This document shows, piece after piece, positions 1-10,132 of a stretch of DNA of 64,000 nucleotides. The notes beneath the pieces were generated by a model. That model saw only the letters and a program-made list of their open reading frames with translations. It made no database searches and was not told the DNA's origin. The translations under genes and the position numbers were made by a program. The DNA is from Erinaceus europaeus. Lineage: Eukaryota > Chordata > Mammalia > Eulipotyphla > Erinaceidae. Position 1 is the stretch's first letter. The number at the start of each line of letters is the position of its first letter. The DNA lies in the NCBI RefSeq assembly GCF_950295315.1, contig NC_080181.1, positions 893,026 to 957,025 on the forward strand, read 5' to 3'.

Positions 1-130
1 TGGGAAGCTATCTCAGTACCACATGCATGCCTGAGGCCCGAGAGGTTCTAGATTCAATCCCCAGCACCATCATATGTCAGAGATGAGCAGTGATCTTGTC
101 ATCCTCTTTCTCATAAACAGAAATTAATAC
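1..130 (+). mobile_element. Family B tRNA-derived SINE, 5' end cut by window edge
   Basis: The core 'ttcaatccccagcacca' followed by an 'agagatgagcagtgatct' block matches the other family B copies in this window (e.g. 6.6, 27.3 and 36.5 kb). The 'ttcaatcc' stretch is the tRNA-like B box. The element ends in a pyrimidine-rich tract and an A-rich tail. Confidence 0.65.
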
Positions 131-841
131 TTTCTAAAAACATAAAACAAAAAGTCACATTTAGAAGGCAGCAATCCCCCAGTCCACAGTGTCCCCACCT
201 AGGTCACAGGGGATTAAGAACAGAGTAGAGACCTATGCTACCACAGAAAAAGTTTGATCCTTTCTGCAACCATCATGGGGAAGGCAGAGATGAAGCCATT
301 GTTCCCAGGGATGAGACTGAACGGGAGGTCTGCTGCTCTATATTCTGGTTAGGAACCCTCTGCTCTGCTCCCCAGTTCTCTGATCTGTCGCTTAGCCATA
401 GCCAACCTACTGATAGTCTGCTGAAAGAAGTATTCTGACATCAAGTTATTTATAAATGATTATTTGACATTTTTAATACTTGCCATTTCTTTGCTGAAAT
501 TTCCATTTCTTTTATCAGCTCTTTCTATTGTATCTTTATCACTTTGATTATAATTATCTTAAAGTCTCACTTTGATAGCTCTAACATATGAATGGCTTCT
601 GAGTTTGGTTCTATTTATAACTTTATTTCTTGATAGTAGTTTTTCCTGATTTTTTTCTTTTTTCTTTTGGTGTGTGGGGGAGCACTTTCTCTAGGTTTTT
701 CTTTCTGTATCTCCCTCTCATTAAAATAAAATAAAGTTATTAAAAAAAAAAGAGGAGAGAGGATACCTGCAGCACTGCTTCCAAACACAAAGACAAAGAT
801 GAGAGTGAGAATCAAAGAAAGGCCTTAAGAATTGTGAATCA
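131..841. other. AT-rich stretch without a recognisable gene
   Basis: No coding signal was seen. Around 690-760 there is a CT-rich then AAAATAAAATAAA tract that looks like the 3' tail of a family B SINE, directly followed by a short 'gatacctgcagcactgcttc' piece resembling the reverse strand of family A. Both are truncated remnants. Confidence 0.4.
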
Positions 842-1133
842 GGGAGTTGAATGATAGCACAGTGGGTTAAGCACAGGTGGCATAAAGTACAAGGACTGAG
901 AAAGGATCCCGGTTCAAGCCCCTGGCTCCCCACCTGCAGGGGAGTCGCTTCACAAGCTGTGAAGCAGGTTTGCAGGTGTCTGTCTTTCCTCCTTTCTGTC
1001 TTCCCCTCCTCTCTCCATTTCTCTGTTACATCCAACAATGATGACATCAACAACAACAATAATAACTACAACAATAAAACAATAAGGGCAACAAGAGGGA
1101 ATAAATATTTTTTAAATTAAAAATAACTTAAAA
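842..1133 (+). mobile_element. Family A SINE with 12-bp target-site duplication
   Basis: Near full-length copy: tRNA-like head with A-box-like 'agcacagtgggttaagc' and B-box-like 'ggttcaagcccc', the diagnostic 'gtcgcttcacaagctgtgaagcagg' region, a CT-rich middle and a CAA/TAA-rich tail. The 12-bp direct repeat AATTGTGAATCA occurs immediately before (830-841) and after (1134-1145) the element. This is the expected footprint of L1-type target-primed insertion and sets both boundaries. Confidence 0.85.
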
Positions 1134-1501
1134 AATTGTGAATCAACATTAACCCCCCTAACATGTATTAGTGAAAGTTCCTGAATGAGAAGAGTGGACT
1201 TCTCATACAGAAACTCTGTGAACTGAAATATGGTGGTGCACCATAAACAGAATTCAAAAAGAAAATGAAAACTGCCATCCCATATTTCTATACTCAACCA
1301 AAATCAGCAAAAGAAGACAAAACAATCATTATTTGTAGATAAGTAATGTCTGATCTACTGTCAACAAATCTGGACAATAATAAATTTTAAACAAAGTTCA
1401 TTAGGCAGGAGGGTGATATCAAATGAAAATTTTGATCAGCATGACAAAACTAAAAATATCAGAAATGATAAAATTAGAATGAATAAAAAGATTACCTTTC
1501 T

Positions 1502-1713
1502 TTTTAAAAATATTATATTTATATATTTGATAGAGATAACCAGAAATCAAGGGTAAGGGGGATACAGAGAGGGACAGAGACAGAGAGACACCTGCAGTAC
1601 TGCTTCACCACTCATGATGCTTTCCTCCTGCAGGTGGGGACTGGGGGCTTGAACCCAGGTCCTTGCATATTGTAACATGAGTGCTCAACCAAGAGAGCTA
1701 CCATCCAGCCCCC
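1502..1713 (-). mobile_element. Family A-type SINE, reverse orientation
   Basis: Read on the - strand: head beginning GGGGCTGGATGGTAGC, B-box-like 'gggttcaagcccc', the 'cacctgcaggagg' and 'tgaagcag'-like core, then CT-rich and AT-rich tail. It carries the short core variant rather than the CAA/TAA tail. Confidence 0.75.
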
Positions 1714-1784
1714 AGGTGGTATTTTTAATTACCTTAAAAGAAAATTTATTGTCTAAGCATAAATGGTAACAATGCATTCCTGCA

Positions 1785-2645
1785 GGGACAACATACTTTA
1801 TCTTCAACCTGAGCAAGATGGGTTTTGAAACTGGGGCAGCTTGGAACATTCCTACTCATGACCACAGATTGTGAGTTCAGACCTACAGGGATGCAGAGGT
1901 TACATAGGATCCTAAGCTGAATATGGGCCCCAGATCAAATCAATGGGGTCTACAGTCAACAATAATTATACAGCTTTCCCATATTTGGGAGCTACTCTCT
2001 TCCTTGATCCAGATTTCTAGCCCCTTTTCCAGCCATGACATCATGACATCATCTCCCCAGACAATAACTTGGACCCACCCGCATATCAGATGTCAGACTC
2101 AGGGGAAAAAAAAAAAAAAAAACCCTAGTACAGTCATGGGCCCCTTTGGACTATAACTAAAATAGGCCTACAAATGATCTACAAACAGAGACCCCCAAAT
2201 CTTCATCTGCAATATTTCAGCCTTTAGGTTCATGATTAGTCAACAATTTATTTGGCTTTATATGTTAACTCTTCTTTCAGCCACCAGGTTCCAGATGTTA
2301 CTATGATGCCAACCCAACTTCCCTGGGCAGACGACCCCACCAATGTGTCCTGGAGCCCTGCTTCCCCAGAGCCCTGCCCCACTAGGCAAAGAGAGAGACA
2401 GGCTGGGAGTATGGATCGACCTGTCAATGCCCATGTTCAGCAGGGAAACAATTACAGAAGCCAGACCTTCCACCTTCTGAACCCCATAATGTCCCTTGGT
2501 CCATACTCCCAGAGTGATAAAGAATAGGAAAGCTATCAGGGGAGGGGATGGGATACGGAGTTCTGGCGGTGGGAACTGTGTGGAGTTGTGCCCCTCTTAT
2601 CCTATGGTTTTTGTCAGTGTTTCCTGTTTATAAATAATTTTTTAA
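1785..2645 (+). mobile_element. Probable LINE-1 3' UTR (3'-truncated-type insertion)
   Basis: A long non-coding block with an internal A17 run (about 2105-2121), a distinctive segment around 2395-2640 (tggatcgacctgtcaatgcc, then gggatacggagttctgg) and an ending 'tttcctgtttataaataa'. This looks like the 3' UTR of a lineage-specific L1, which is long and G-rich near its end. The identification is from pattern memory; the small ORFs within it are not genes. An alignment to an erinaceid L1 consensus would settle it. Confidence 0.5.
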
Positions 2646-2803
2646 AAAGTATAAAGAAAGAGTCAAAGGCAGTAAACAAATGTTCTGTTATAAGGTTCAC
2701 ATACTACATATGAAGCAATACATTATAATTTGAACACAGACTACAATAAGTTAAAGAAATACTTTGTAAAACTCAGAGCAATTACCAAAAAAATTATAAC
2801 AAT

Positions 2804-3096
2804 GGGAGTCAGGCAGTAGTGCAGTGGGTTAAGTGCAGGTGGTGCAAAGCACAAGGACCAGCGTAAGGATCCCGGTTCAGCTCAAGCCCCCGGATCCCCA
2901 CCTGCAGGGGAGTCGCTTCACAGGCGGTGAAGCAGGTCTGCAGGTGTCTATCTTTCTCCCCCCCTCTCTGTCTTCCCCTCCTCTCTCCATTTCTCTCTGT
3001 CCTATCCAACAACAATGACATCAATAATAACTGCTACAATAAAACAACAAGGGCAACAAAAGGGAATAAATAAATAAATATAAAAATGAAAAAAAG
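2804..3096 (+). mobile_element. Family A SINE with about 10-bp target-site duplication
   Basis: Full-length family A structure with the CAA/TAA tail 'acaacaagggcaacaaaagg' and (AAAT)n end. AATTATAACA occurs at 2792-2801 before the element and at 3097-3106 after it, supporting a retrotransposed insertion with these limits. The small ORFs on both strands here are shadows of the SINE. Confidence 0.85.
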
Positions 3097-3167
3097 AATT
3101 ATAACAGTGAGATTCAACTTAGAAATCAAGTGTAGATAAAATGGACTTATAATGAAATATCCAACTA

Positions 3168-3370
3168 TGGGGCTAGTGAGCTAGTTCATCTGAGAAGGCA
3201 CCTGCATCACGGTGTATGTGAGCCAGGTCCAAGCATTCACTACACCACACCTAAGGCACTTGGGAAAGCATTAGTACTTGGTCTCTCTGTCCCTTTCTCT
3301 TTAGATCTGGAAAGGTCAGTCAAGCATGGTGAAACTTAACAAGGACCAAAAGATGCTCTCCAAAGCAGGA
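3168..3370 (+). mobile_element. Family B-like SINE, diverged
   Basis: Starts GGGGCTAGTGAGCTAGTTCATC, a tRNA-head-like opening, and continues through a 'gtgtatgtgagccaggtccaagc' B-box-like region to a CT-rich 'ctctctgtccctttctc' tail. It is more diverged than the other copies, so the limits are approximate. Confidence 0.45.
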
Positions 3371-3504
3371 AAAAATAGATAATCAAAATAAAAAAGTATG
3401 GTGGCATACATAAATCAAACTATACCAATAACTGTATAAACCTAGATTATCTAAATCCTCTTTTAAAATACACAGTAGCCCAACTACCACATGATGGCAC
3501 TTCT

Positions 3505-3762
3505 CTCTTTTGCCACCAGGGCTACTGCTGGGGTTCAGTGCCTACAAGGCTCAACCATTCCCAGTAGATTTTTTTCCCTTTTACTTTATTTTTGGTAGAC
3601 GCTGATAGAAAGAAATTGAGAAAAGAAAAACAGGTAGGAAAGACTCCTGAAGCACTGCTCTGCTGACTGTGAAGCTTCCCCCCTGTAGGGAAGTGGGCTT
3701 GAACCAGGATCCTCCTTTGTAACATGTGCACTCTACCAGATGAACCACCACCGAGCCCCAGC
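3505..3762 (-). mobile_element. Family A SINE (3'-module variant), reverse orientation
   Basis: On the - strand it begins GGGGCTCGGTGGTGGTTCATC and contains the 'ccctacaggggggaagcttcac' core. It ends with the second 3' module, seen here reversed as 'gggctactgctggggttcagtgcc'. That module is shared with the copies at 7.5, 12.3, 36.0, 40.1 and 63.7 kb. Confidence 0.7.
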
Positions 3763-3769
3763 AGTATTT

Positions 3770-5239
3770 TATAAGCCTCAAAAATGAGATCAGGGGTCTA
3801 GCATTTGAAGGGCAGTGACTTTAGACATTTTGGGTCAGGGGATTCTGGCTCTTAAGCGGGGTTTTAGTATATACTGTGTTACCAAGCTCTACTACTTACA
3901 TATGCACTACTTAGATTTTATCACGTGCTAAATAAAGCACATCTTATACAAGAAGATGGTCTAAACAATTAACTATAGTGAGCACAAAGTAAGCACACCT
4001 GGGTTTTAAAAGAACAAAAGGAAAGGGAGTTCTAGAACTAAGCTAAAGTAAGAGAGAGTTTCCACAAATATTGATTTCAATAAAATTTCTTGAACATCTA
4101 TCTCCTTCCTGTGTGAGATGCAGGGCAGAACAATGGACATAAAATGGTGAATAAGACCCCATGTCCAGTTTTGGAATACTTCCAGAATAAATGGGTGATA
4201 CACTGTGAAATCCATTTCTATTAGGATATACTTTGAAAGGACCCAGTTGAGAGGGGAGAGTCAGTGGGGATACAGGTAGAACATGGAAAGTTCTGTGATA
4301 GGTACAAGGTGTCTATTATACCACTTTTTCACATTTATGTGTGATAGAAATTTCTCCCAAGAAGTCACTTGTTTTGTTTTGTTTTCTTGTACAAAATCTA
4401 TCTGGTTTACATCTTTTAAAAGAAAAATGTGGCACAATTTTAATGAACTGTGAAAATACTAGGTTTCATGATTCCAAATTTCCTGAGAGGGTAAAGTAAT
4501 ATTATATATATTATGCAAAAAATAAATAAAGGACACATATTGGAATGGAAGGCATAAACCTGTCTCTACTCACAATGACATGATGTTAGTGTAGAAAACC
4601 TCAGAGAAGCTTCCGAAAGCTATTAAAACTAATGACTGTATCAAGGTTGGAGGACTTGATATCAATATATAAGTGTAATCCTACTTCTATATAGATATTT
4701 CCCCTGACTCATGCTGGGTTAGGTGCCACAAAGACCATCCTATGTGGACATGCATTTGCTCCCCTGCACTACCAAATATCACAGCTTAGCCTCACCCACC
4801 TTGGAGTCCTCAGACACTTGCATTAGCCAGCAGCTGGACAGAATCATCTCACACATAATCAGTGTAATCTCTGAATACTTATCTGACAGTGGGAAACATG
4901 TAGGGTGGAATGCAGATGCAAAAACATGATATCCCCACCCAAAATGCCTTAATACAGTACACCTCAGCCCCTGTGGGTTGGACAAGGACCCAGGGCTTCA
5001 CTTCCAGAGTCCAGGAAGGGGTGGTGAGGGATTCCTTAGCCCAAGACTAAACCAAAGATCAAACAATGGTTTCATCTGCATGCCAACACTTTTGAAGTTT
5101 CATGAAGTAGAAATATCTTTAAGCGGAACTATTGTAAACTGTGAATCATTGTACTAGCAGTGAATAATCAGAAACTTTATATTTTTAAAATACCATGTTC
5201 AATAGTGTCAAATTTAAAATATTAATATAATAATTTTAC
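3770..5239. other. AT-rich stretch, no gene seen; possible L2/MIR relic near 4070-4175
   Basis: No ORF or splice pattern stands out. The segment around 4070-4175 (ending in 'ttcttgaacatctatctcc' and 'aacaatggacataaaatgg') resembles an old LINE-2 3' end in reverse orientation. The rest is unremarkable AT-rich DNA. Confidence 0.35.
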
Positions 5240-5828
5240 AAGTAAGTGTCAGATGTATATGAAAAGACAACATAAAATTGGTAAAAAGAAATCTAAGGAG
5301 ACTTAAATGGAAATATTTATGGAAGATACAAAGTTGTTAATATGTCAATTCTCACCAAATTGTTCCATAAATTCAATATAATCACAACAAAATTCCAGGT
5401 GGATTTTTGTGACTATCAGTGAAATTAATTCTAAATTTTATATTAGTAAGTAATGAAGCTAGAATAGTCAAAACAATTTAGGGAATTTTTAAAGGGAAAT
5501 TTTGGAAATATCGCAGGATATAAAGGTTTTGAACAGAAATCAGCTCTTCAAAAGATAGTGTTAGAATAATAAAAACACAATCCACAGGCAGACAAGGAAA
5601 AAGTACTTGCAAACCATATATCCCATACAAAGTTTATAAATCACATAATCTTGAAACTTGCATAATTTATAAAACTTGAGCCAGATTATATCTTTTTTAA
5701 AAACTCTCCAAATTTAATATGAAATAATAGAGGTATTTGAAAGCAATTTGATCAAACAAGATATAAAAACTATAAACAAGTACATGGAAAGACACTCAAT
5801 ATCATAAGTTAGTAGAAAAAAAACAAAA
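5240..5828 (+). mobile_element. Degenerate LINE-1 ORF2 C-terminal relic
   Basis: The order of short phrases, including one like 'aattcaatataatcacaac' followed by an 'aatagtcaaaacaattta' block and then 'aaaaagtacttgcaaacca', parallels the 3' part of mammalian L1 ORF2. The frame is broken by many stops and indels, so this is an old dead copy. Its sequence is far more diverged than the L1 3' UTR at 1.8-2.6 kb, implying a different age. Confidence 0.5.
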
Positions 5829-5829
5829 A

Positions 5830-5978
5830 GCACCAGTGAAATAGCTTGGTTGGGTAGTGTGCTGCTTTTCCATATGTGAGACCGAAGTTTGAGTCTGAAC
5901 TGAAGCGTCAGTGCTGTGTGACCTCTTTAACTCTCTCCCTGCTCTGCTGCCATCTTTGTCTCTATTTAAAAAAAAAAG
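5830..5978 (+). mobile_element. Family B-related SINE
   Basis: Opens 'caccagtgaaatagcttgg', has a tRNA-like 'gagaccgaagtttgagtct' B-box region, then 'gcgtcagtgctgtgtgacct', a CT-rich block and an A10 tail at about 5969-5978. The same subfamily recurs at 54.5 kb. Confidence 0.55.
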
Positions 5979-6034
5979 TCAGTATAAAATCAAGACCAGA
6001 ATAAGATATTACTCTATATGTTTTAGAAGCAGAT

Positions 6035-6272
6035 ATATTTTAATTAATTATTTTTATTTTTATTTATTTCTGACAGAGAAGGAGAGAAGTGGAAAAGAAG
6101 ATATAGGAAGGGAGGGAGGAAAGGAAGGGAGAGAAAAAGAGAGATACCTGCAGCACTACTCCACTGTTCGTGAAGCTTCTCCCCTGTAGATGAGGGTGAA
6201 CTGGGGCTTGAACTCTTGTCTTCATGTATAGTAATGTGTGTGCTCTACTGGATGAGCCACCATTCAGCCATT
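6035..6272 (-). mobile_element. Family A SINE, reverse orientation
   Basis: T-rich start, GA-rich middle (a (GGGA)-like tract at about 6105-6145), 'tacctgcagcactactcc' and 'ggggcttgaactcttg' in reverse-strand family A order, ending 'gccaccattcagcca'. Confidence 0.7.
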
Positions 6273-6275
6273 ACC

Positions 6276-6412
6276 TTTTTTTAATTTTATTTTACTAAAG
6301 CACTGCTCATCTCTGGCTTATGATGGTGTTGAAGATTGAACAGGGGGACTCAAGAGTCTAGGGCATCTATAAAAGTAATTTACCTAATCACTATGCTGTC
6401 TTCCCAGTCCTT
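6276..6412 (-). mobile_element. Family B SINE, reverse orientation
   Basis: Contains the reverse-strand family B core 'agcactgctcatctctggc' and 'gatggtgttgaagattgaac', with a 'ctatgctgtcttcccagtcc' head. It lies directly behind the family A copy, so the two probably inserted independently at neighbouring A/T-rich sites. Confidence 0.65.
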
Positions 6413-6559
6413 TAGAACTTTTTTTGTTTTAAAGAAATATGAGCATCAGTGACTTGGGTTTGAGGGATGGACACTCAACCTGAAGAGAGCCCACAGAGAT
6501 ATCCAGGGAATGGGCACAGACTCTTCTCCTTCTTCCTGCCTCAGAATTCCTGCTGGCCA

Positions 6560-6705
6560 AAACCACCCACTCAATCTGTTACAGCACCAAAGTGCAAGCC
6601 TGAAGATATAGGTTCAGTCCCCAGCACAGTCATATTCTAGAGCAAAGCAGTGCTCTGGTCCCCCTTTCTTACAAAAATAAATAAACATTTTTAAAAAATC
6701 TTAAA
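6560..6705 (+). mobile_element. Family B SINE
   Basis: Family B core 'ggttcagtccccagcacag' and 'gcaaagcagtgctctggtcc', ending in an AAATAAATAAA-type tail. Confidence 0.65.
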
Positions 6706-6709
6706 AAAA

Positions 6710-6842
6710 GGAATGGGTATATAGTTCAGCCTGTTAGAGCACCAAGTTGATAGCTAAGATACCAGTGGCTGCAGGTACCACCTTGAGTCAGAACAGTGTC
6801 TCTGTCTCTTTCTTCTCTTTCCTCTCTAAAACAAAGAAATTG
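6710..6842 (+). mobile_element. Family B-related SINE, tandem to the preceding copy
   Basis: Begins just after the tail of the previous copy, with 'gaatgggtatatagttcagc', a 'ggtaccaccttgagtcag' B-box-like stretch and a TCTCTGTCTCTTTCTTCTC tract. Confidence 0.5.
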
Positions 6843-7026
6843 GTACACATGGAGAGAGAATGCAGGGACAGAAAGAAGGTGACCAGTCACAGTGTGGCCT
6901 GTGTCTTTATCATGCTTCATGCAAAACTGTTCTCTATTCAACCCTAATAGCTTGCTCTACTGTGTCTGCTGTAACTTCTCCTTCTCCTCTCATTGGTCCC
7001 CTGCTTTGTTTTCACTTTCCATAACC

Positions 7027-7059
7027 GTGTGTGTGTCTGTGTGTGTGTGTGTGTGTGTA
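7027..7059 (+). repeat. (TG)n microsatellite
   Basis: A run of TG dinucleotides with one C interruption. Confidence 0.9.
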
Positions 7060-7184
7060 CACCACTGCAGGGGCTATTCACTATATGTTAGATCAGAAGA
7101 ACCTAAAATAGAAATGTATGCATTAGCTCATTCTCTCTCTCCCTCATCTTCCCTCTCTCTCTTTTTGCTTTAGTTTTCTTTCTT

Positions 7185-7396
7185 TTAAAAAATATATTTA
7201 ATTTTTATTTATTATTTCATAGAGACAGAGAGAAATTGAGGGGGAAGATAGAGAGGGAGAGAGACAGAGAGGCACCTGTAGCTCTGCTTCACCACTGGTG
7301 AAACTTCTTCCTGGAGGTTGGTAGCAGGGGCTTCAACCCGGGTCTTTGCACACTGTAATGTGAGTGCTTAACCAGGTGTGGTACCACCTGGCCCCA
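7185..7396 (-). mobile_element. Family A-type SINE, reverse orientation
   Basis: Reverse-strand family A order: A/T-rich tail, GA-rich tract, 'cacctgtagctctgcttcac', 'ggcttcaacccgggtc' and a head ending 'taccacctggcccc'. Confidence 0.75.
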
Positions 7397-7488
7397 TGAT
7401 TTCAGTTTTCTTGGATGTCTACATTGCACAGAAAAGAATCCCAGTGGGTTCTGTTGAATTTTAAAATTAAGATGAAGAAAGTATGTTG

Positions 7489-7795
7489 GGGGCCGGGTGG
7501 TAGCACACCAGGTTAGTTCAAAGCACAAGGATCAGCACAAGAATCCTGGTTCGAGCCTCCGGCTCTCCCACCTGCTGGAGGGGGTCGCTTCACAAGCAGT
7601 GAGACATGTCTGTAGGTATCTACCTTTCTCTCCCTTCTCTAACTTCCCCTCCCCTCTCAACTTCTCTCTGTCCTATCCAAAAAAGAAAGAAAAATAGAAA
7701 AAAATAGCCACAGGAGCAGTGGATTTGTAGTGCTGGCACTGAGCCCCAGCAGTAACCCTGGAGGAAATAAACAAATATAAAAAAATAAAAAAGAA
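7489..7795 (+). mobile_element. Family A SINE with the second 3' module
   Basis: Starts GGGGGCCGGGTGGTAGCAC, with B-box-like 'ggttcgagcctcc', the 'gtcgcttcacaagcagtgag' core, a CT-rich block and then 'ggagcagtggatttgtagtg' followed by 'gagccccagcagtaaccctgg' and an A-rich tail. This copy shows the complete two-module structure clearly. Confidence 0.8.
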
Positions 7796-8235
7796 AGCAC
7801 ATATACACTATTTACTGACTGACTGTGTGCAAAACATCAAAACATTTAATTCTTCCATCAAGGAATAATAAACAAGCTCTAAATATGGAATTATTAATTT
7901 GAAATCTACCTGGAATATTTTAAAAGACCCTACTAGGATTCTGGATTACAATTTAAGGTAACCATATAACCCACAGGAAGAATTCTTTACATTACTTTTT
8001 GTGGTTGCTGAAGATGCTGTTTTCTGATGACTGGGATAGACATCCCTGGCTCCAGTTGTTGGGGGTAAGCCCCAAACCCCATTCATGGCAGTTCAGAAAA
8101 GCACCTCCATCCAAGGTTGACTGAATTCTGCAAAGAGAACCATCATCACTGGTCTTTAAAGCAAAGGAGAAGCATCTCATAAGTCAGGTGCCTTTTACTC
8201 CCGGGGCAGTGGTACAGGCACCATCATCTCCACAG

Positions 8236-8725
8236 CCGCACACCTGCCCTCAGTGCCTGGGACTCAACCCAGCCCCAACACCTGCCCCTGCCACCTCACA
8301 CCTGCCCTCAGGCCTGCTGTCAGGGCCTCCTCACACCTGCCTCACGGCCACCTCAGACCTGCTTCATGGCCTCCTCAGAACCCCCTCACGGCCTCCTCAC
8401 ACTTGCCGTCACGGCCTCCTCAGACCCGCCTCACGGCCTCCTCACACCTGCCGTCACGGCCTCCTCACACCTGCCGTCACGGCCTCCTCACACTTGCTGT
8501 CACGGCCTCCTCACACCTGCCGTCACAGCCTCCTCACACCCGCTGTCACACCCGTTGTCACAGACGCTGTCACTCCCGCCTCACAGCCGCAGTCAAGGTC
8601 TCCTCACACCCGCTGTCACACCGCTGTCACAGCTGCCTCACACTCACCGTCAGTCCCTCCTCACAACTGCTATGACACCAGCTGTCACAGCCGCTCACGT
8701 GCCTCACACCTATAGTCACACCCGA
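8236..8725 (+). repeat. 23-bp CT-rich minisatellite
   Basis: The best units (about 8387-8546) are 22-23 bp, reading CGGCCTCCTCACACCTGCC then GTCA, with several near-identical neighbours. Flanking units are more diverged and include shortened 11-12-bp versions such as 'cagacgctgtca'. The three overlapping ORFs of 140-175 residues here are translations of the repeat in different frames and are not considered genes. Confidence 0.85.
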
Positions 8726-9070
8726 GGCGCCCACGGAGAAGGCCGGAAGCCTTCGTCACGCGGTTACCTGCCTGCCGTAAAGTGTCGTAAAAGTGCGTGA
8801 GCGTCAGCGCGCCCTGAGTCGCGGTGTCTGTGGAGAGGAACGCGCCCGGAGGCCATGCGGCCGGGTGGACTGAGGAGCCAGCAGGGAGGCGTGGCGCTCC
8901 AGGCCAGGCGGGGAGGACGCCTAGAGGCGAGCGGCGAGGTGAGGCACCGGGTCAGGAGTCACAGGCGGGCAGCGGTGAGGCGGGGCCAGGCGGGCGGGCG
9001 GCGGTGAGCTGTCCCCGCATGGCCCAGGCCGGCTTGGCTTCCCTGCAGCACAGGGCGCCGCCAGGGTGCG
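8726..9070. promoter_or_regulatory. CpG-rich segment between two minisatellites
   Basis: Dense CpG dinucleotides (e.g. gcgtgagcgtcagcgcgcc at about 8792-8810, then further cg steps through 8990) contrast with the CpG-poor DNA upstream of 8.2 kb. It qualifies visually as a small CpG island. No TATA box or clear transcript was identified, and high CpG may simply reflect GC-biased conversion next to minisatellites. Confidence 0.4.
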
Positions 9071-9960
9071 GATGGGGGGCCGGGTCAGGGACAGAGACGG
9101 GGTCAGGGCTGGGGTCGGGGCCGGGGTCAGGGCCGGAGTCGGGGTCAGGGCCAGGGTCAGGGCTGGGGTCGGGGCCAGGGTCAGGGCTGGGGTCGGGGCC
9201 GGGGTCAGGACTGGGGTCAGGGCCAGTCAGGGCCAGTCAGGGTCAGGGCCGGGGTCAGGACTGGGGTCAGTGCCGGGGTCAGGGCCAGTCAGGGTCAGGG
9301 CCGGGGTCAGGACTGGGGTCAGTGCCGGGGTCAGGGCCAGTCAGGGTCAGGGCCGGGGTCAGGGCCCGAGTCCGGGCTGGGGTCAGGGCCAGAGTCAGGG
9401 TCAGGACCGGGGATGGGGCCGCAGGCGGGGTCAGGGCTGGGGTCGGGGTCAGGGCTGGGTTCAGGGTTTGGGCTGGGGTCAGGCCGAGTCAGGGTCAGGA
9501 CCAGGGTCGGGCCGGAGTCGGGGTCAGGGCTGGGGTCCGGGTCTGGGCTGGGTTCAGGGTTTGGGTCGGGGTCGGGGCCAGAGTCAGGGTCAGGACGGGG
9601 GTCAGGGCTGGGCTTGGGGTCAGTGCTGGGTTCACTGTTTGGGCCGGGGTCGGGGCCAGAGTCAGGGTCAGGACCGGGGTCAGGGTTTGGGCCGGGGTCG
9701 GGGCCAGAGTCAGGGTCAGGACCGGGGTCAGGGCTGGGCTTGGGGTCAGTGCTGGGTTCAGGGTTTGGGCCGGGGTCGGGGCCAGAGTCAGGGTCAGGAC
9801 CGGGGTCAGGGCTGAGGTCGGGGTCAGGGCTGGGTTCAGGGTTTGGGCCGGGGTTGGGGCCCGAGTCAGGGTCAGGACCAGGGTCGGGGCAGGAGTGGGT
9901 CAGGACCAGGGTCGGGACCGGAGTCAGGGTCAGGGCCGGGGTCAGGGCCAGGGCTCAGCT
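9071..9960 (+). repeat. G-rich minisatellite with higher-order units
   Basis: Built from 6-bp-like words GGGGTC, AGGGCT, GGGGCC and AGGGTC. Higher-order periodicity is visible. The landmark 'gagtcagggtcagga' recurs at about 9581, 9659, 9707 and 9785, giving spacings of 78, 48 and 78 bp. The landmark 'tgccggggtcagggcc' recurs at 9271 and 9323 (52 bp). The + strand is packed with runs of 3-4 G and so has strong G-quadruplex potential. ORFs up to 391 residues (Gly/Ser/Val/Arg-rich) exist only because the array lacks stop codons; they are not called as genes. Confidence 0.9.
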
Positions 9961-10132
9961 GGGCGCAGTGCAGCCCACAGAGGCAGAGCCCGAGACTGAG
10001 GGCCCACCGGCCCAAGACTGAGGGCTCCGGGGCTCGGCCCTTGAGATTTGGCTCCGTGAGCTCCAGCTATGCGTGTGCTTGCAGTATGGACAGACCAGCT
10101 CTGCATCAACAACAAAGAGAGCAGTAATAGTA

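Noticed and set aside
842..1133. tRNA gene (A and B boxes present)
   Set aside because: The boxes belong to the tRNA-derived head of a SINE. No cloverleaf can be completed, and the head is followed by SINE body sequence.
8236..8725. CRISPR-like array
   Set aside because: The 23-bp units are contiguous with no unique spacers, and the context is a mammalian genome full of SINEs.
8188..8800. 175-, 140- and 144-residue His/Pro/Ser ORFs
   Set aside because: Three frames of the 23-bp minisatellite.
8824..9999. 391-residue Gly/Ser/Val/Arg ORF and overlapping 249- and 202-residue ORFs
   Set aside because: All three frames of a G-rich minisatellite stay open because the repeat words contain no stop codons. 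No domain and no conserved start.
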